Notes under the pieces: model-generated
Told to the model about the DNA's origin: nothing
What the model saw: the letters and a program-made list of their open reading frames with translations, nothing else
Database searches by the model: none
Origin: Orbilia blumenaviensis
Lineage: Eukaryota > Ascomycota > Orbiliomycetes > Orbiliales > Orbiliaceae
Reading direction: 5' to 3'
NCBI GenBank assembly: GCA_036872755.1
Contig: JAVHNS010000007.1
Coordinates: forward strand, 124,001-188,000
Length of the DNA: 64,000 bases
Part shown: piece by piece, positions 13,856 to 25,719 of the stretch
Position numbering within the stretch: position 1 is the stretch's first letter
How the letters are laid out: each line of letters starts with the position of its first letter
Program-made: the position numbers and the translations under genes

Positions 13856-14740
13856 CTGACTTCTTAGGAGGGGGGGAAGGGGGCAAAACCCTTTTCCATA
13901 ATAAAAAATAAAAATAAAAATAAAATAAAAATTAAAAAAAATAAAAAAATAAAAATGAAACTCACGGAAAACAAAAAATAAAATAAAATAAAATAAAATT
14001 GAATTGAGGTTCGGTTTTGTTCCCGAAGAAACAAATGTGGTTATCGCACTTGGGTTCATTAGCGCTGCCCTGCGGGCCGAGCATTTGGTCTGTATATCGG
14101 GTGACAGTGTAGGGCCGTCGGCTGTCCAACAAGAAGCGTAGTCCACGTCATCTAGGCCACCTATACGCAAGGAATATTCCACTAGGCCCCGGAAGTTGGT
14201 ATTCATAAGCCGGATTCCGAATCTGAAGTCCTGGGGAAGAAGAGAAAGAAGCAGGTTGGATGGTTATTTGGTATGACTCTGGGGTAGGAAGATCAGCATG
14301 AATGTACCAGGAGCATACCATGAGATCCCATATCGACGCACAAACAACATGCAGTTGGAATGTTATGAGTATAATTTACTCCATTAAGATTCATGTATGT
14401 AAAATATATTAGAGGTGCCAAAAATGTTCCGCTTTCGTGTTCACTACCCCCCCGGGTCCCGCTGATAAGATTTCGGAGGACCCTAGGGGCCCGCTATTGT
14501 TGTTATTCACATAAACTGTGCTCCGGTTTTGGGAAGATGTTGTTGAATATTCACGACGAGGGTCGAGATATCCGACCCATGGGTAAAATAAAAAAATACC
14601 GATTGTGTTTATATCTGCTAGGTTTAGCCGTCTTTTAGGATAGCTGTTGGGGTGGTTATTTGTGAGTGGTCTTGGGTATGGAGGATGACTGCTGGTAGCC
14701 GCTTTAGAACTAAAAAGATATTATGGCCAGGTATAGAAGA
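13856..14740. other. Convergent intergenic region with A-rich low complexity
   Basis: This gap lies between the 3' ends of the C2H2 gene (+) and the Mug72-like gene (-). It contains an A-rich simple tract at about 13899-13999 (AAAAT/AATAAA units). No gene is supported. Confidence 0.5.
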
Positions 14741-16974
14741 TTAACTAACCGTAGAATAACCTCCTGTATAGGGAGGCGTGGCACTTGCACGTCGTGACGG
14801 AGAATTGTGGTTCGGGAGGTTGGCCCCGGCATTTGCATAATCATCAAACCTTGGTGTAGTTAAGGAATTGGCTCGTGAAGACTGTAAAGTCGGGTACCTG
14901 TTGCTGGCATAATTAAGCAGTGGGTCGTCTGCAATTGAAGAATGCGGGGTAGGGAAATCGCCAATCAATGTAGCACTTGGGCCATTTGTTCCACCCCTCC
15001 CCCGATTCTTCACCGGGCCTCCGGTACCATGGTACGAGACGCGATTTGGTTGGCTACCAACCAAATTACCACGCAGGCTGTTGCCACTTGGGAGCCTACG
15101 ATTGCGCCGTGACGTAACACTCATCATGTCAATATTGTCAGGGTGGATATAAGGACCGCTTCCTGGCTGCTGTGGCTGACCGTAATATTCATCGTCGTCT
15201 TCGTCGTCGTCGTCATAATCGATGTTATTAGGCCGCGGTCCTTTTCTCCGATTCCCACTACGAATATTTCGTTGCAGAGCAAGTTCTTGCTCCTTTAGGG
15301 CGATCTCCCGCTGCCTGAGCTGAAGCTCCCGCTCCCTCATCGAGAGATGCTGGCGGTGGTGGTTGTCCTGATGAGCAAACCGATCCTCTCCAGCAGTAAG
15401 GACCAGATCATCTGTGTCATCTGTGTGGAGCATGTCTCCATACATAACGATGTGACCAAATTCTTCGAGGTCATTATCGAATGAATTACGCCTTGACCCG
15501 TATGTGCCATTGGGGGCAACCTGCCCCCTGTCACCATTTGTGATATTTCTGCCATTTAGACTGGATGGTGGCCTTTTGCTAGGGTGGGTGCCTTTCTGGG
15601 TCAGAGCAGGTCGTAAGTTCCCAGGTGCCTGGTCTGGCATTGTCATCTGAGTCGGTTTAATCCCGACGGGTGATAGGGGAGGACCGCCCTCAAAATTGGA
15701 TGATTGTCGGTCGCGGTGGCTTGGTCCAGGGGATTTTAGTTGGTTGATCATGTTCAGATGGCAAAGGAGAGGGTAGAGGGTTTGTAGCTGCGGGGTGGGT
15801 ATTGAGGCCGATTTAGCCATCTTGATAGGGGAGCCAAGAAAGACCTCTACCTCCATTGGCCGGCGGGATATATAGTCTTGATACATTGTGCTTTGCGTGG
15901 ATGCACGCGACATGGTCTCGAAGACCTGAGATTTGAAATCGGGAGGGAATGAGCAGCCTTGCGCGTGGGCGATTTGTAAGAGCTCTTCCAGCAGACTGTC
16001 AATCAGGTTCCGCATCCCAGGTATGTCCACAAGCACGGATAGATCTGGTGTTTCAGTGAGGACACTTAAAGGATGGAATGCTATTGGTCTTTTGTTTGGT
16101 TTGTTAAATAAAGCCCAAACCTTTGGTTCGGTGATGTTTACTTACCCAATCATACGCTCCCATTGTTGTTGTAGGATATTCGACGAGACGTGACAGTCGA
16201 CATTCCCTGACTGTAAAGTTAGTGCAAGCGCCTCTGCCATATCGCTTTGGACACTAATTGGTATATTTGGGTTTTGGTTTGTTGACCCAACCCATATTTC
16301 GGAAGATTCGAGGTGCTCAAAATCACTGGCTGCGAGTTGGTTGATGTTGACGCCAGAGCATAGTGAGAGGACGACATTGGTGGGAAATCGCGTCTCGAGA
16401 TACGATTCGATACCAATGGCGTTTGTCGTATTTACGATAATACAAGTCAACTGCGGTGTTACAACCGACTCTATTACCGCAGCGAGATCGTAAACGTCGG
16501 GGAGTGCTTTTACGCAAAGGAGCACGTAATCAAAGCCTGGAGGCCCAGAAGCTTCTTCGGGCGAGCGAACAACTGGATGGCTTGTGTGTTAGTTGACTGC
16601 CGTTATCGAATGTTGGGGGGGAAGACGGAAGCACTGGACCCACCTGCTCGCGGTTTGAACCTTTCATTCCCATATGCTTTAGACCTACAACGGCGCAATT
16701 GGTATCAGTGTCGATACGCGCAAATGGTGCACCGAAAGCATTCGGGGCATACCTGAAGGAGATACCATATTGAGATACGTTCTCAAAACCCGATTTCCAA
16801 ACGAGGGTGACATCACACGCATTGGTCGCTTGAAGCCTCCAAGATAAGAAAGCAGAAACAGCATTTCCACCAACTGGACGTGTTATCTGTGTTAGGGGTG
16901 GGAGTATATAGATATACAGCGGATTCTTAGGAGTGATAAATACCGGAGAGGATGCGCAGCCGACTGGACGACAT
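14741..16974 (-). CDS. Mug72-type ketopantoate reductase (ApbA/PanE)-like protein with long disordered tail
   Basis: Likely NAD(P)-binding oxidoreductase of the 2-dehydropantoate 2-reductase superfamily; its substrate in fungi is not established. The nearest named family is fission yeast meiotically up-regulated Mug72. Five exons: 16974-16944, 16873-16753, 16684-16644, 16572-16146, 16088-14741, giving 655 residues in one frame. The start MSSSRLRILSVGGN leads straight into the Rossmann strand, and VGGNAVSAFLSWRLQ is the nucleotide-binding turn. FDYVLLCVKALP follows in the N-terminal domain, and DIPGMRNLIDSLLEEL in the ApbA_C domain. After about residue 315 the chain is low complexity, with an acidic DDDDEDDDEYY run and Arg/Gln-rich helix-forming sequence near it. 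It shares a divergent promoter with TRM44. Confidence 0.88.
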
Positions 16975-17837
16975 AGGTTATAGATGATTATCGACAATGG
17001 GTAATGGTAATGGTAATGGTAATGGTGATGGCGAGTAGATGGGGGAGAGCGGAGGGAGGAAGATCGAGTCGATGAAGGGGGGTTCTGATTGATTGATTGG
17101 TTGGTTGGTTGGTTGGAGGGGAATGAAGCTTTTACATGGTTGGAATGAGACAAAGGCGTTTATGTGTATAGGTTGCAAAGACCCCAACAGGAAGCAGGAG
17201 GTATACACTTAAGTATCTCCTAATGTACTCAGGTAGGTGGTCAGTAGCTGTGTTAGATGAAACGTAACCGGGCAAGCGAGTACTGACTTACTACTATTAT
17301 ATTATTATTTTATTAGAGTTAGGCGTCGCAGGGATCGATCGATCGATCGATCGATATCGGGCTTGCGAAGCGTTGTGATTGAAGGGGGGGAGGAGGGGGC
17401 GGTTAGAGAGGTTGAAGAGGGTGGTGGTGGTGGAGGTCAATGTCGATGTCGATGTCGATGTATGGTGTCTACCTCTTCAAGTGGATATGGTCGCGATAAA
17501 CGTTACAATGTAATGTGTGTGTGTACCTCTCGAGGTACCTGCTAAGTAGTCTAGGCAATTAAAATCCGTAAGAAAGTACTTTGGCGCGGACAACAGGGCC
17601 TTCGGGGCGATGCTCGATGGGTTGGGGAGGTGCTTGGCAGCCTGCCCCATTACCTAAGAAAACTGGCCGTCTGGCCCGGTTAACCTATTCCAGGCAAGTG
17701 TCGGCCTAGACCAAAGCACAGTAGTAAAATGTATGGGCTAAACAACAGCATATAAGTACTTAGGTACCTAGATAGGTGCTTCTTACTTAGCTTCCTCAAC
17801 CACTTTCAATGTCGCCGCCTACAACCATGCAAATCTC
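16975..17837. promoter_or_regulatory. Divergent promoter region between the Mug72-like gene and TRM44
   Basis: An 863-bp gap between two start codons. It is rich in simple repeats: TGGTAA units at about 16997-17025, TGGT/TGAT at about 17087-17115, GATC units at 17333-17354 and TCGATG units near 17440-17460. A TAAGTACTTAGGTACCTA palindrome lies at about 17753-17771, close to the TRM44 start. No TATA box or specific operator can be assigned. Confidence 0.45.
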
Positions 17838-19538
17838 ATGGAAGAATCCAATCTGACCCTCCTTTTCAGGCCCTCCCCTATCTTATCACTTATAGATCAG
17901 AGCAATGTTACCCAACGCTCTAACATCTGGAACAAGTCATGCTCCACGCAGATTCCTGAGTCACCCATCACACAAGCCGAATCCATCACTCTCGGAGTGC
18001 TTTTACAGCCTGAGTATTTATCGCCTGTCATAGCACGTGCGGACGTTATTCATGACAGCGACTTTGCGGGGTTAGAGCCCATCGGCGAGGACATCGGGTT
18101 CATTGGTGGATTCCTGACGTATGTAACTTGCCGCAGGTTAATCATTAGAAACGTCCCCAGGAATCCGAGGAAAGACCAGGCGGCCGAACAAAGTATATGG
18201 GTCTTTCAAAAACCCGGTGAGGGATCTGATGGTGCTATACCCCAAGCAAGTTCGCTTGTGGTAATTGTGCCTCACATACCCGACCATGCGACCGAGTGGC
18301 CATTCTTCCTCCCCGATACTCGGGCTTTTGCAATAGAGATCACGGAGTCTAAACTCTCTGTTCACTACTTAGCCCGGGCACAGCCGCTGTTTCTTAACGA
18401 ACAAAGTCGCGACTGCCCTCCGGATAGCCTGGACTCGGACAGAAGCCAGCGTATGTTTAAGAGAATACTCGAGGTCCTCAAAAAAAGGCTTGAAAAGCCC
18501 AACTACGTCAAACGCGTTAATCATGACACTGTTGTTGCTCGGGAGCGATATCAACGGGTTTATCAGGATCTGAAAGCGAGGCATGCAGACCGTCTTTGTC
18601 GCATATTTGCAATGAATGGCTATGATGGGAAAGGGTGCCGGGAGGTAGACAAAATATTCGAAGAACTCGGCATTGCAAGTTTCTGCATTTGTTTATGGGA
18701 GGACATCTATGAGGTGCCCACCACTGCACGCCGCAATGGATATTACAGTGAATATATTCAACCGAGGGTTGGAAACGATCAGCTTGACCAATTTATTGGG
18801 TTCGCTGATCTAGGGTGTGGATCCGGCGTGCTTACGGATGTATTGCTTCAGGAGGGTTGGCCAGGTTACGGTATTGACGCAAGAAGCCGCAAGATATGGA
18901 AGTCGTTCGACGATAACGTGCAGCGTAGTCTCACTGAATCGATTCTGGTTCCGTACGTCATCGACCAAACGCCCACTAGTTCCGGGGACACGAAGTCATA
19001 TATGTCAGATCAGGGGAGCCCTTTCTATACGGTGTCGGGCAGCCCTCATACTTACCATTCCGGCCGTTTCGCGGATGGGACCTTTCTCATCTGCAACCAC
19101 GGCGATGAGTTAACCGCGTGGACGCCCCTGTTAGCCAGCTTAAGCCAATCCCCATTTATAGTAGTGCCATGCTGTTCGTTCAATCTTGCAGGTCGCAGGT
19201 TTCGAGCACAACGTTCGCTGTGCCAAATTGAAGGGGAGAGGTCGCGTGAGTCTTCCAAACGGAGCACATACCAGTTGCTGATCAACTACATTGAAAACTT
19301 ATGCTGTGAGATCGGAGTTGTTCCCCAGAAGGAATGGCTTCGTATTCCTAGCACTCGAAATCTGGCAATCATAGGTCGTGGCCGTGGGCAAGCATTAGCG
19401 AACAGGGCTTCACGTGAGGCATTGGTGAAAGAAATAATCCGTCGTGAAGGTGGCACAGAAAGCTGGAACGCAATGGTTGCAAAACTGAAGGAACGACAGC
19501 CTAGCGGTGCTGATGATGACCATTCCCGGCGCTCCTGA
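17838..19538 (+). CDS. TRM44: tRNA(Ser) Um44 2'-O-methyltransferase TRM44
   Basis: S-adenosylmethionine-dependent enzyme that methylates the 2'-OH of U44 in the variable loop region of tRNA(Ser); cytoplasmic in yeast. It is a single exon of 566 residues starting at the first in-frame ATG. The SAM-binding motif is DLGCGSG (residues 324-330), followed by the acidic strand end YGIDARSRKIW (D347), both typical of TRM44. Downstream, LICNHGDELTAWTP and VVPCCSFNLAGRRF are conserved family blocks, and the C-terminus RNLAIIGRGRG also fits. The residues upstream of about 250 form the family's less conserved N-terminal half. Length is usual for the family and no defect is seen. Confidence 0.93.
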   Translation: MEESNLTLLFRPSPILSLIDQSNVTQRSNIWNKSCSTQIPESPITQAESITLGVLLQPEYLSPVIARADVIHDSDFAGLEPIGEDIGFIGGFLTYVTCRRLIIRNVPRNPRKDQAAEQSIWVFQKPGEGSDGAIPQASSLVVIVPHIPDHATEWPFFLPDTRAFAIEITESKLSVHYLARAQPLFLNEQSRDCPPDSLDSDRSQRMFKRILEVLKKRLEKPNYVKRVNHDTVVARERYQRVYQDLKARHADRLCRIFAMNGYDGKGCREVDKIFEELGIASFCICLWEDIYEVPTTARRNGYYSEYIQPRVGNDQLDQFIGFADLGCGSGVLTDVLLQEGWPGYGIDARSRKIWKSFDDNVQRSLTESILVPYVIDQTPTSSGDTKSYMSDQGSPFYTVSGSPHTYHSGRFADGTFLICNHGDELTAWTPLLASLSQSPFIVVPCCSFNLAGRRFRAQRSLCQIEGERSRESSKRSTYQLLINYIENLCCEIGVVPQKEWLRIPSTRNLAIIGRGRGQALANRASREALVKEIIRREGGTESWNAMVAKLKERQPSGADDDHSRRS

Positions 19539-20614
19539 TAACATGGGCTGGCTGCCTAGATCTGCTTGCTTAAATAAAATGGAAAATGAAAAATCTTGTG
19601 TCGCCTGTTTTGGCCTCGTTTCTTTTTTGGGTCCCTTCTGCCTAGTCCGACAGTCGATTTCAGGTTCGGCTGCGCAACCATATCACTAAGTGCTTGGGTA
19701 TGTAGCCGAAGCGTCAAGGAGGCGTAGAGACCTCGATCTCGAGAATGGAGGGCATCTGTATGTATGTATGTAGGTAGTAATAGTAGTAGTAATGGTGCGT
19801 GCCGACCGGTGCAAAGTCGATGAGCAACATCACATCAAGCAGACAGCGAAATCCCCAACACACGCAGGGGTCGTAGCCTTATGATCTCGAGTTTCCGAGC
19901 AAGTAGGAGCTTAGGTACCTACCTTCTTACGTATGATAATAATAATATACTGGTTCGAAGGAATCAGGCTATAGTTAGCACTTACCGACCTACCTACTGT
20001 ACCTAAGCACTTACTTACTTACTACATACATCTGGGTACCTAGTTCTGTTTTTTTTTTTTTGCTGTTGGCCCCCGCCACTCCAGCCTGTTCGTTTTTATG
20101 GCAGCCTGGCCCGTCCCCAAGCTTTTTGTCACCGAAGGGGGGGCGGTTTTTGGTCAGATTCCGGCGTTACCATCTTGAGAGGCAGCCAGAGGGGCATTAT
20201 GTACCCTTAATCAGCCAGCAAGTACCTACTTCTGGGTAGGTACCTAATTACCTGCTTCGTCTACTACCTGGACACCTAAGTAAGCACTTTTAAGTTCATG
20301 TACCTAACCAACATTCTTAATGTACCTTGCACCACCCCGGTACTTATGTATCTAGGTACTTACTTCCCAGACCTACTCTGCTCACTTAAATATATTCTAC
20401 CTGTATCCCGTACCCGTGTTTGTGCTCTTTCCGACCTATCCTCTTCTCCCGCCGATTTCCACGACTCTTCCGGATATCCGTCTAATAGAACATCGAATAG
20501 AACATCGAATAGAACGTCTAATAAAAGACATAGATTTTCCGGCCAACCAAATACCGCCTGCGAGACCGACTTCTTTGAACCCTACTGGAGATATTCGGCG
20601 GTTCAGCTGGGAAA
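19539..20614. other. Intergenic region rich in AGGTACCTA-type palindromes
   Basis: No gene found between TRM44 and the RRM/zinc-finger/protease gene. Many copies of the words GGTACCTA, AAGTACTT and TTACTTAC lie at about 19912-20045 and 20220-20290, a poly-T run sits near 20048-20061, and three near-perfect copies of AATAGAACATCG lie at about 20487-20520. This is probably the promoter and 5' leader of the downstream gene. Confidence 0.5.
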
Positions 20615-23600
20615 ATGGCGTCGCAGCGACACCCAAACCCGACTATTCAACGTAGTCATAACCAAATGCGGACGCCTTCGCTCTTTAGAAGCGCTCTAGA
20701 TCCGGGCCGGACTCAGCTCTTTGTTGAAAATCTGCCTGTGGTTGTTGACGAAGCAAAGTTTCGGAAACGGTTCGAGGTTTTTGGCAACATAGAGAATGCA
20801 AGTATTTTGCCTGGACTGGAGCCAAAGGTTGGAGTTTGTGCATATAGCTACGCCGATGATGCATTGGCAGCATTCCATGGTATGAATTGGACGATTTTCG
20901 AAGGTAATACATTAAGAGTCCTACTTGCGGAACCCTCAGAAACATACGAAGAGGCAAGAACAAGATGGGCCGTTGAAGGCCCAACAGAAGCAGGCCCCCC
21001 AGCCGAATATCCGGATACCATGGTTTCCGGAAACGATGCTCCGAGGAATCAGATGTGCGATCACCAGGATGAAGTCAGCGGTCATATCTGCGGGGAATCG
21101 TTCCCAAACGCCCAGGCACTCATGTGAGAAAGCATTCCCGTTCGTTAAGCAGCTATTCCTGTAGTACTAATTATCTATTCTTCGAACAGGCGCCACTGGT
21201 GGATGCACACATGGAGTAACAGGCCCCTGAAATGTGAAATGGATATCGGGTGTGTGTATACAAAGAGAGGTTTCATTACGGAAGTGGAGCGGGAACGACA
21301 CCATGGAAGTAGCCACAGTTTGGCGGGAGACCCGCGACCCTTCAAATGCCCGGTCCCAAGCTGCCACTACCATAAAAAGGGTTTCGAGACCCAAAATGCA
21401 GAATCTCTCCACGAGAAAGTGCACTCGCTTGGCTTTGAAGAGCATGTATGCCCGGTACCTGGTTGCGGGTTCGAATCGACTCATAGCGAAGATATCAAGC
21501 ATCATCTCGAGGACATACACGGGATCATCGAAAGTTTATCGTCTTCATACTCAAATCAAGCATCGGATGCTGGTTACCCTCCCGTAGGGTCACAAAGGCG
21601 AAATACCCCGCATACTAGGCGTAAACGGCCATTGGCATACCGCTCTGATGAGAAAGCTGAACTTGAGGAGCGCTCACATACCCCCATGGATAGCGAGAAG
21701 TCCAACATAGCCGACCAATATGCCAGGACGACCGGGATAGATTATCGCCCATTCAAATGCCAAGCTCGAGGCTGTAAATTTGCGAAAGAGGGCTTTGAAA
21801 CACAGTCCGAATTATTGTCGCACGAGGATAGAGAGCATGATGGGCAGCGTAGTGTTTTATTTCACCACATTGGTTCTGATACACATGGTAACCCTGTCTC
21901 CCAGAGAAATCACTGTTACGGAGCATGCTAATAATATGACTAGAGATTACAAACCAATCCACTCCGCCCCTACCAAAGTTAACTTCATATAGCGCAGCAC
22001 AAATGGATACTCCTCGCTCGCCTTCTCCAGAATTCCTTCAATGTAATAATGTTGATTGTGCCAAGATGTTCGCCTCAGAACAAAATTGGAGGTATGCTTA
22101 TGTTAAAACATGCGGCATTAGTATCCAGAATGCCTATTTTTTCAGCATTGATCTAGCGCACAACTAACCCACTGCGGATATAGGAAGCATTCTATGGGCT
22201 GTAGCTCGAAATCAGTAGCAAAACAATGCTCGTTCACGGACTGTCAAGCAAAGTTCGACGGTACCCAGGCATTATCATCGCACGAATTCGAAAGCCATGG
22301 AATCCGTATATGCAGTTCGCTTACGTGCAATCGTGCATTTCACCAGCTCGAAGATGCTGAATCTCACATGCGGGACCTGCATTCAAACCTCTATAACGGC
22401 GGCCGCCGCCCACGACTAGCCTTCATAGCATCTGTCCCCTCGTGGAATGAAGAAATTGGGGAGACCGGTTTCCCATACGACCCTTATCGCTGCGCTCTAT
22501 TAAACATCTCCCAGGACAAGAGTTCCCTCGGAAAATCACAAACTCTTCAACACCAGCCTTCCAAGAAAGGCAAAGAGATCGTTCGGGAGCCCGCTGATAT
22601 AGCTGGAACCCTCAAAGATGTACATGCGCCAGGCGATGCGCACCAATTGATATCTCCCAACACGCAGTCCAGGACTACTAATATACCATTCTCCGATGTA
22701 CTGCCTCGTTATTCAGTCATCATATCTCAACAGCCCCCCTATAGCCCAAATAACTGGACTGGTGACGAAAAAATGACAAGCTTGGGCGGGAAACCTGCGT
22801 CCTCTGGTTCATTTCAGGCCGACCCCGCTTCTAAACCTGAAACGCCTCTTACAACAGCCCCCCCGGGGAATCATGCCACCCAGCAACATGCAGTCCCGGC
22901 AGCGAGGTCGAAGTATGCTCACGAGGATATGAACCCAGTCTACCGCTACAATACTGATGGATCGCGGTATGCTACTGGTGCCGTTGTGCTATCTCCAGAT
23001 AAGCACCAGGTATTAGTATTAAGGAGTAAAGATGAATCTAAAGGGATTGTTTACCAGCTCCCATCCGGTTTTCTGGAATTCAATGATCAAAATATGGAAG
23101 CATCGGCTCTGCGTGAATGCTGGCAGAATGCCGGTATCGTAGGCAGAATACTTAGGACAATTGAACCAGCTCCTGCTGAAGAACCCGATGAGAATGGGCT
23201 CGCCGATTGGCACTCATACTTCGAAGTAGAAGTCGAAAAGGAGAAGGAGCGCTGGCCAAAGTATCAAATGTGGCATCGCCGATGGCTGAATTACAGGGAA
23301 GCAAGAGTCGTCCTAAGCTCCCAGCCAGACGCAATCCGGGCATTGGAACGATCAACTATATTTAAAAGGGGAAGTTCGAACCTGAGGGCAGATAGTGCAC
23401 CTGGGGCCCACGTCTCCTCACATTTGGTTCCCACGGCTATACCGCCAAAGAGCGGTAAACTATTGGAAAGTGTGCGACCCCGGAGGAGACAATACCCCGA
23501 CGATCGGCCTCCGGCGACTAGGAAATATAGCACTGTTTCTCCGGCTGCAGATAATATTGCAGCCTGGAGAAAAGATATACTTCCATGGCTCCGCCGTAAC

Positions 23601-25248
23601 TTCAGCACTGTCATGGGGAAGAATAAACACGGCGCAATAGAGCTCCTCAGGGTGAGAAATAAGCCGACTATTTGCATTACGTGCTCTGACCCCAAAGAGC
23701 TCGTTCTGGACACCTTTGCAGAAGTCGTGAGTGGCCTTTTCCCAATGCATGTGAAAGTCGGTCTCCTAGCCCGGTCTTCCCTTCCCAGTACCGCGTCCCG
23801 AACCGACATCCACCCTCTCGAACCATCCCCTTACATCCAGGAGAATGAAAATATCGCGATCTCCGGAGAAACACATCGTGAAAACCCCGAGCCCAGCAAC
23901 AGGCCAGGACCTACCTATCAATCCGGCCCAATAACACCAGGCGTGGGGTCCTTAAAGGATGACCGTAAAGTCAACCCCAAGCCAGAAAAGGCATTTCGTC
24001 CCCCTCCCATCTTCGGTAAATATTTGAATCGACCGTCATGTGGGGCAACCATTGGGACAGTCCGGGAAGATGATAGCTCAATATCCGCTGGCACCTTTGG
24101 AGGAGTTGTGATTCTTGTGAAGGAAGATGGGACTGAGGCACCCTACGGTCTCATATCCCACCACGTCATTGAAGAAAAGACTGAAGACACAGAACTTGGG
24201 ATTGGTGTGGACGAAGGTTGGCTTGTCAATTCTTCCGGTGCCCACAGGTTCCCTATTCAACAACCAGCTCACATGGACCTCGAGGAGGCTAAGGATAGTC
24301 TTGATATGCAGAGATATTATTGTGATAGGGAAAAACGATACTGTGATGTTGATGATGGGAGGGCAGTTAGGGCGAAACTTGCTCTTCTGGACAGTTTAGA
24401 CCAACAAACCATGGATTTTGGACATGTTGCATATTCTTCTGGGTATGGCTTTGATGCGAATAGACACCAGGTTAGTTTCTCCAGCCTGTACGCGGCCACG
24501 CGTAGTAGCCCCAACTGACTTTTGAATTCCTCGCTTTTCGCTCCCCTAGATGGACTGGGCTCTTATTGGGGACATTCCCTCTTGGAGGCTCGAGGATAAC
24601 ATTGTCCCGAGTGTTGAGAGTTTCTACGATCTGCATTACGATGGCAGCCCTAAAGCCCCTTATCCGGTAGAAAAAAGTTTCTTTAATTTTCTCTCGGAAA
24701 CCTTCGAGCAAGAATATTCTATTGATTTGTCTGAAATTGACCCCTTGCGGAGAATCCACGGCGTGGGATCGTACAGCGGAATTATGGACGGAACTGTATC
24801 AAGTGAAACAGCATTTTTCCGTCTTGACGGCATGGACTCGGAGGAATGGTTTTTTACACCACGGTATAACGGTGGCCTAGGGGTAAGGGGGGACTCAGGT
24901 ACCTGGATTTTCGACGACTTCGGCAAAGTAGTGGGGCAGATAATCGCCTATAACTATAGGACGGATACTGCATACTTCACGCGTATGGACTATTTATTTG
25001 AACACATCAAGTCCAAAACCAAGGCAGTTGAGGTTTATATCCCTTACAAAGGTGAACTCGCCCGTTGGAAAACAGATGAAGCTCCCAAGCAAATGGATAT
25101 CGCACAAACCGCTAGCGTTACCGATGCGAGTAGTAGCTACGTCGATAGTGCTTTCGGAACCATCAAGACAAACGATACGGACATAACGTCACCATTAGCG
25201 ATCAGCGATTCGGGCCTAGGGTGGGCTGGATTCCACAAGCAAGGCTAA
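20615..25248 (+). CDS. Multidomain protein: RRM-like, about 8 C2H2 fingers, pseudo-Nudix, trypsin-like protease
   Basis: Not recognised as a known protein. Five exons (20615-21123, 21190-21887, 21944-22091, 22184-24470, 24550-25248) give exactly 1446 codons plus stop. Residues 33-107 form an RRM-like fold (RNP2-like LFVENL; degenerate RNP1 near VGVCAYSY). C2H2-like fingers follow at about 148-171, 185-212, 223-248, 257-280, 360-386, 436-454, 467-490 and 495-518; several share KC-x4-C...K-x-GF-x-T. Residues about 711-845 resemble an Aps1-like Nudix domain (GAVVLSPDKHQVLVLRS; WHRRWLNYREA), but the box reads RECWQNAG (762-769), so both glutamates of REUXEE are Gln and Asn. A chymotrypsin-fold domain ends the chain: H1112 in YGLISHHV, D1216 in MDWALI, S1330 in RGDSGTW. 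Role unknown; domain calls are by motif. Confidence 0.8.
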
Positions 25249-25719
25249 TCAGCGAGAATAGTGAAACAAAGCCCCGTTCTTTATAGATTACAACTACTAT
25301 GCTAATCAGCGTTTTGGGATAACATATCCAACGCCGATTTTTGGTTACTCATACGCGCTTTTTATTGACGGTCTGTGTGTGGGCTACCGCCCCGTTCTCT
25401 AGCATTACGAACTAGAACAAGCCGCCAGGAACAAATGGCGTTGATGAGCCTCAGATATACCACTACTCGTACCAATGTATCCCTCTCAAGGTTTCTCGCC
25501 ACAATTCTCTCATGGTGGTCCTACACATTTTGTGCATCCGGAAGATATCAATTGGAAAATATATTTCCTTTAATTTTCCCCATCCCTTTTTATGATCAAA
25601 TGTACAGTTTAATTATGACGAAGAACATACTTTTTCTAAGTATTCTAATCTACGTGCCTATGGCAGGGATCGGGCAAGGGTTGGTTCATACGGCCGGCTC
25701 TTTTGTAGTCGCATGGACT
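25249..25719. other. Convergent intergenic region (3' ends)
   Basis: This gap separates the stop codon of the RRM/zinc-finger/protease gene (+) from that of fumarase (-). Short open frames here show no family resemblance. It is probably the two 3' untranslated regions. Confidence 0.5.

Noticed and set aside
22003..22091. A second gene beginning at the ATG at 22003
   Set aside because: A 56-bp intron at 21888-21943 with a GCTAATA branch site joins it in phase to the upstream exons, and total length is then an exact codon multiple. It is kept only as the refuting alternative.
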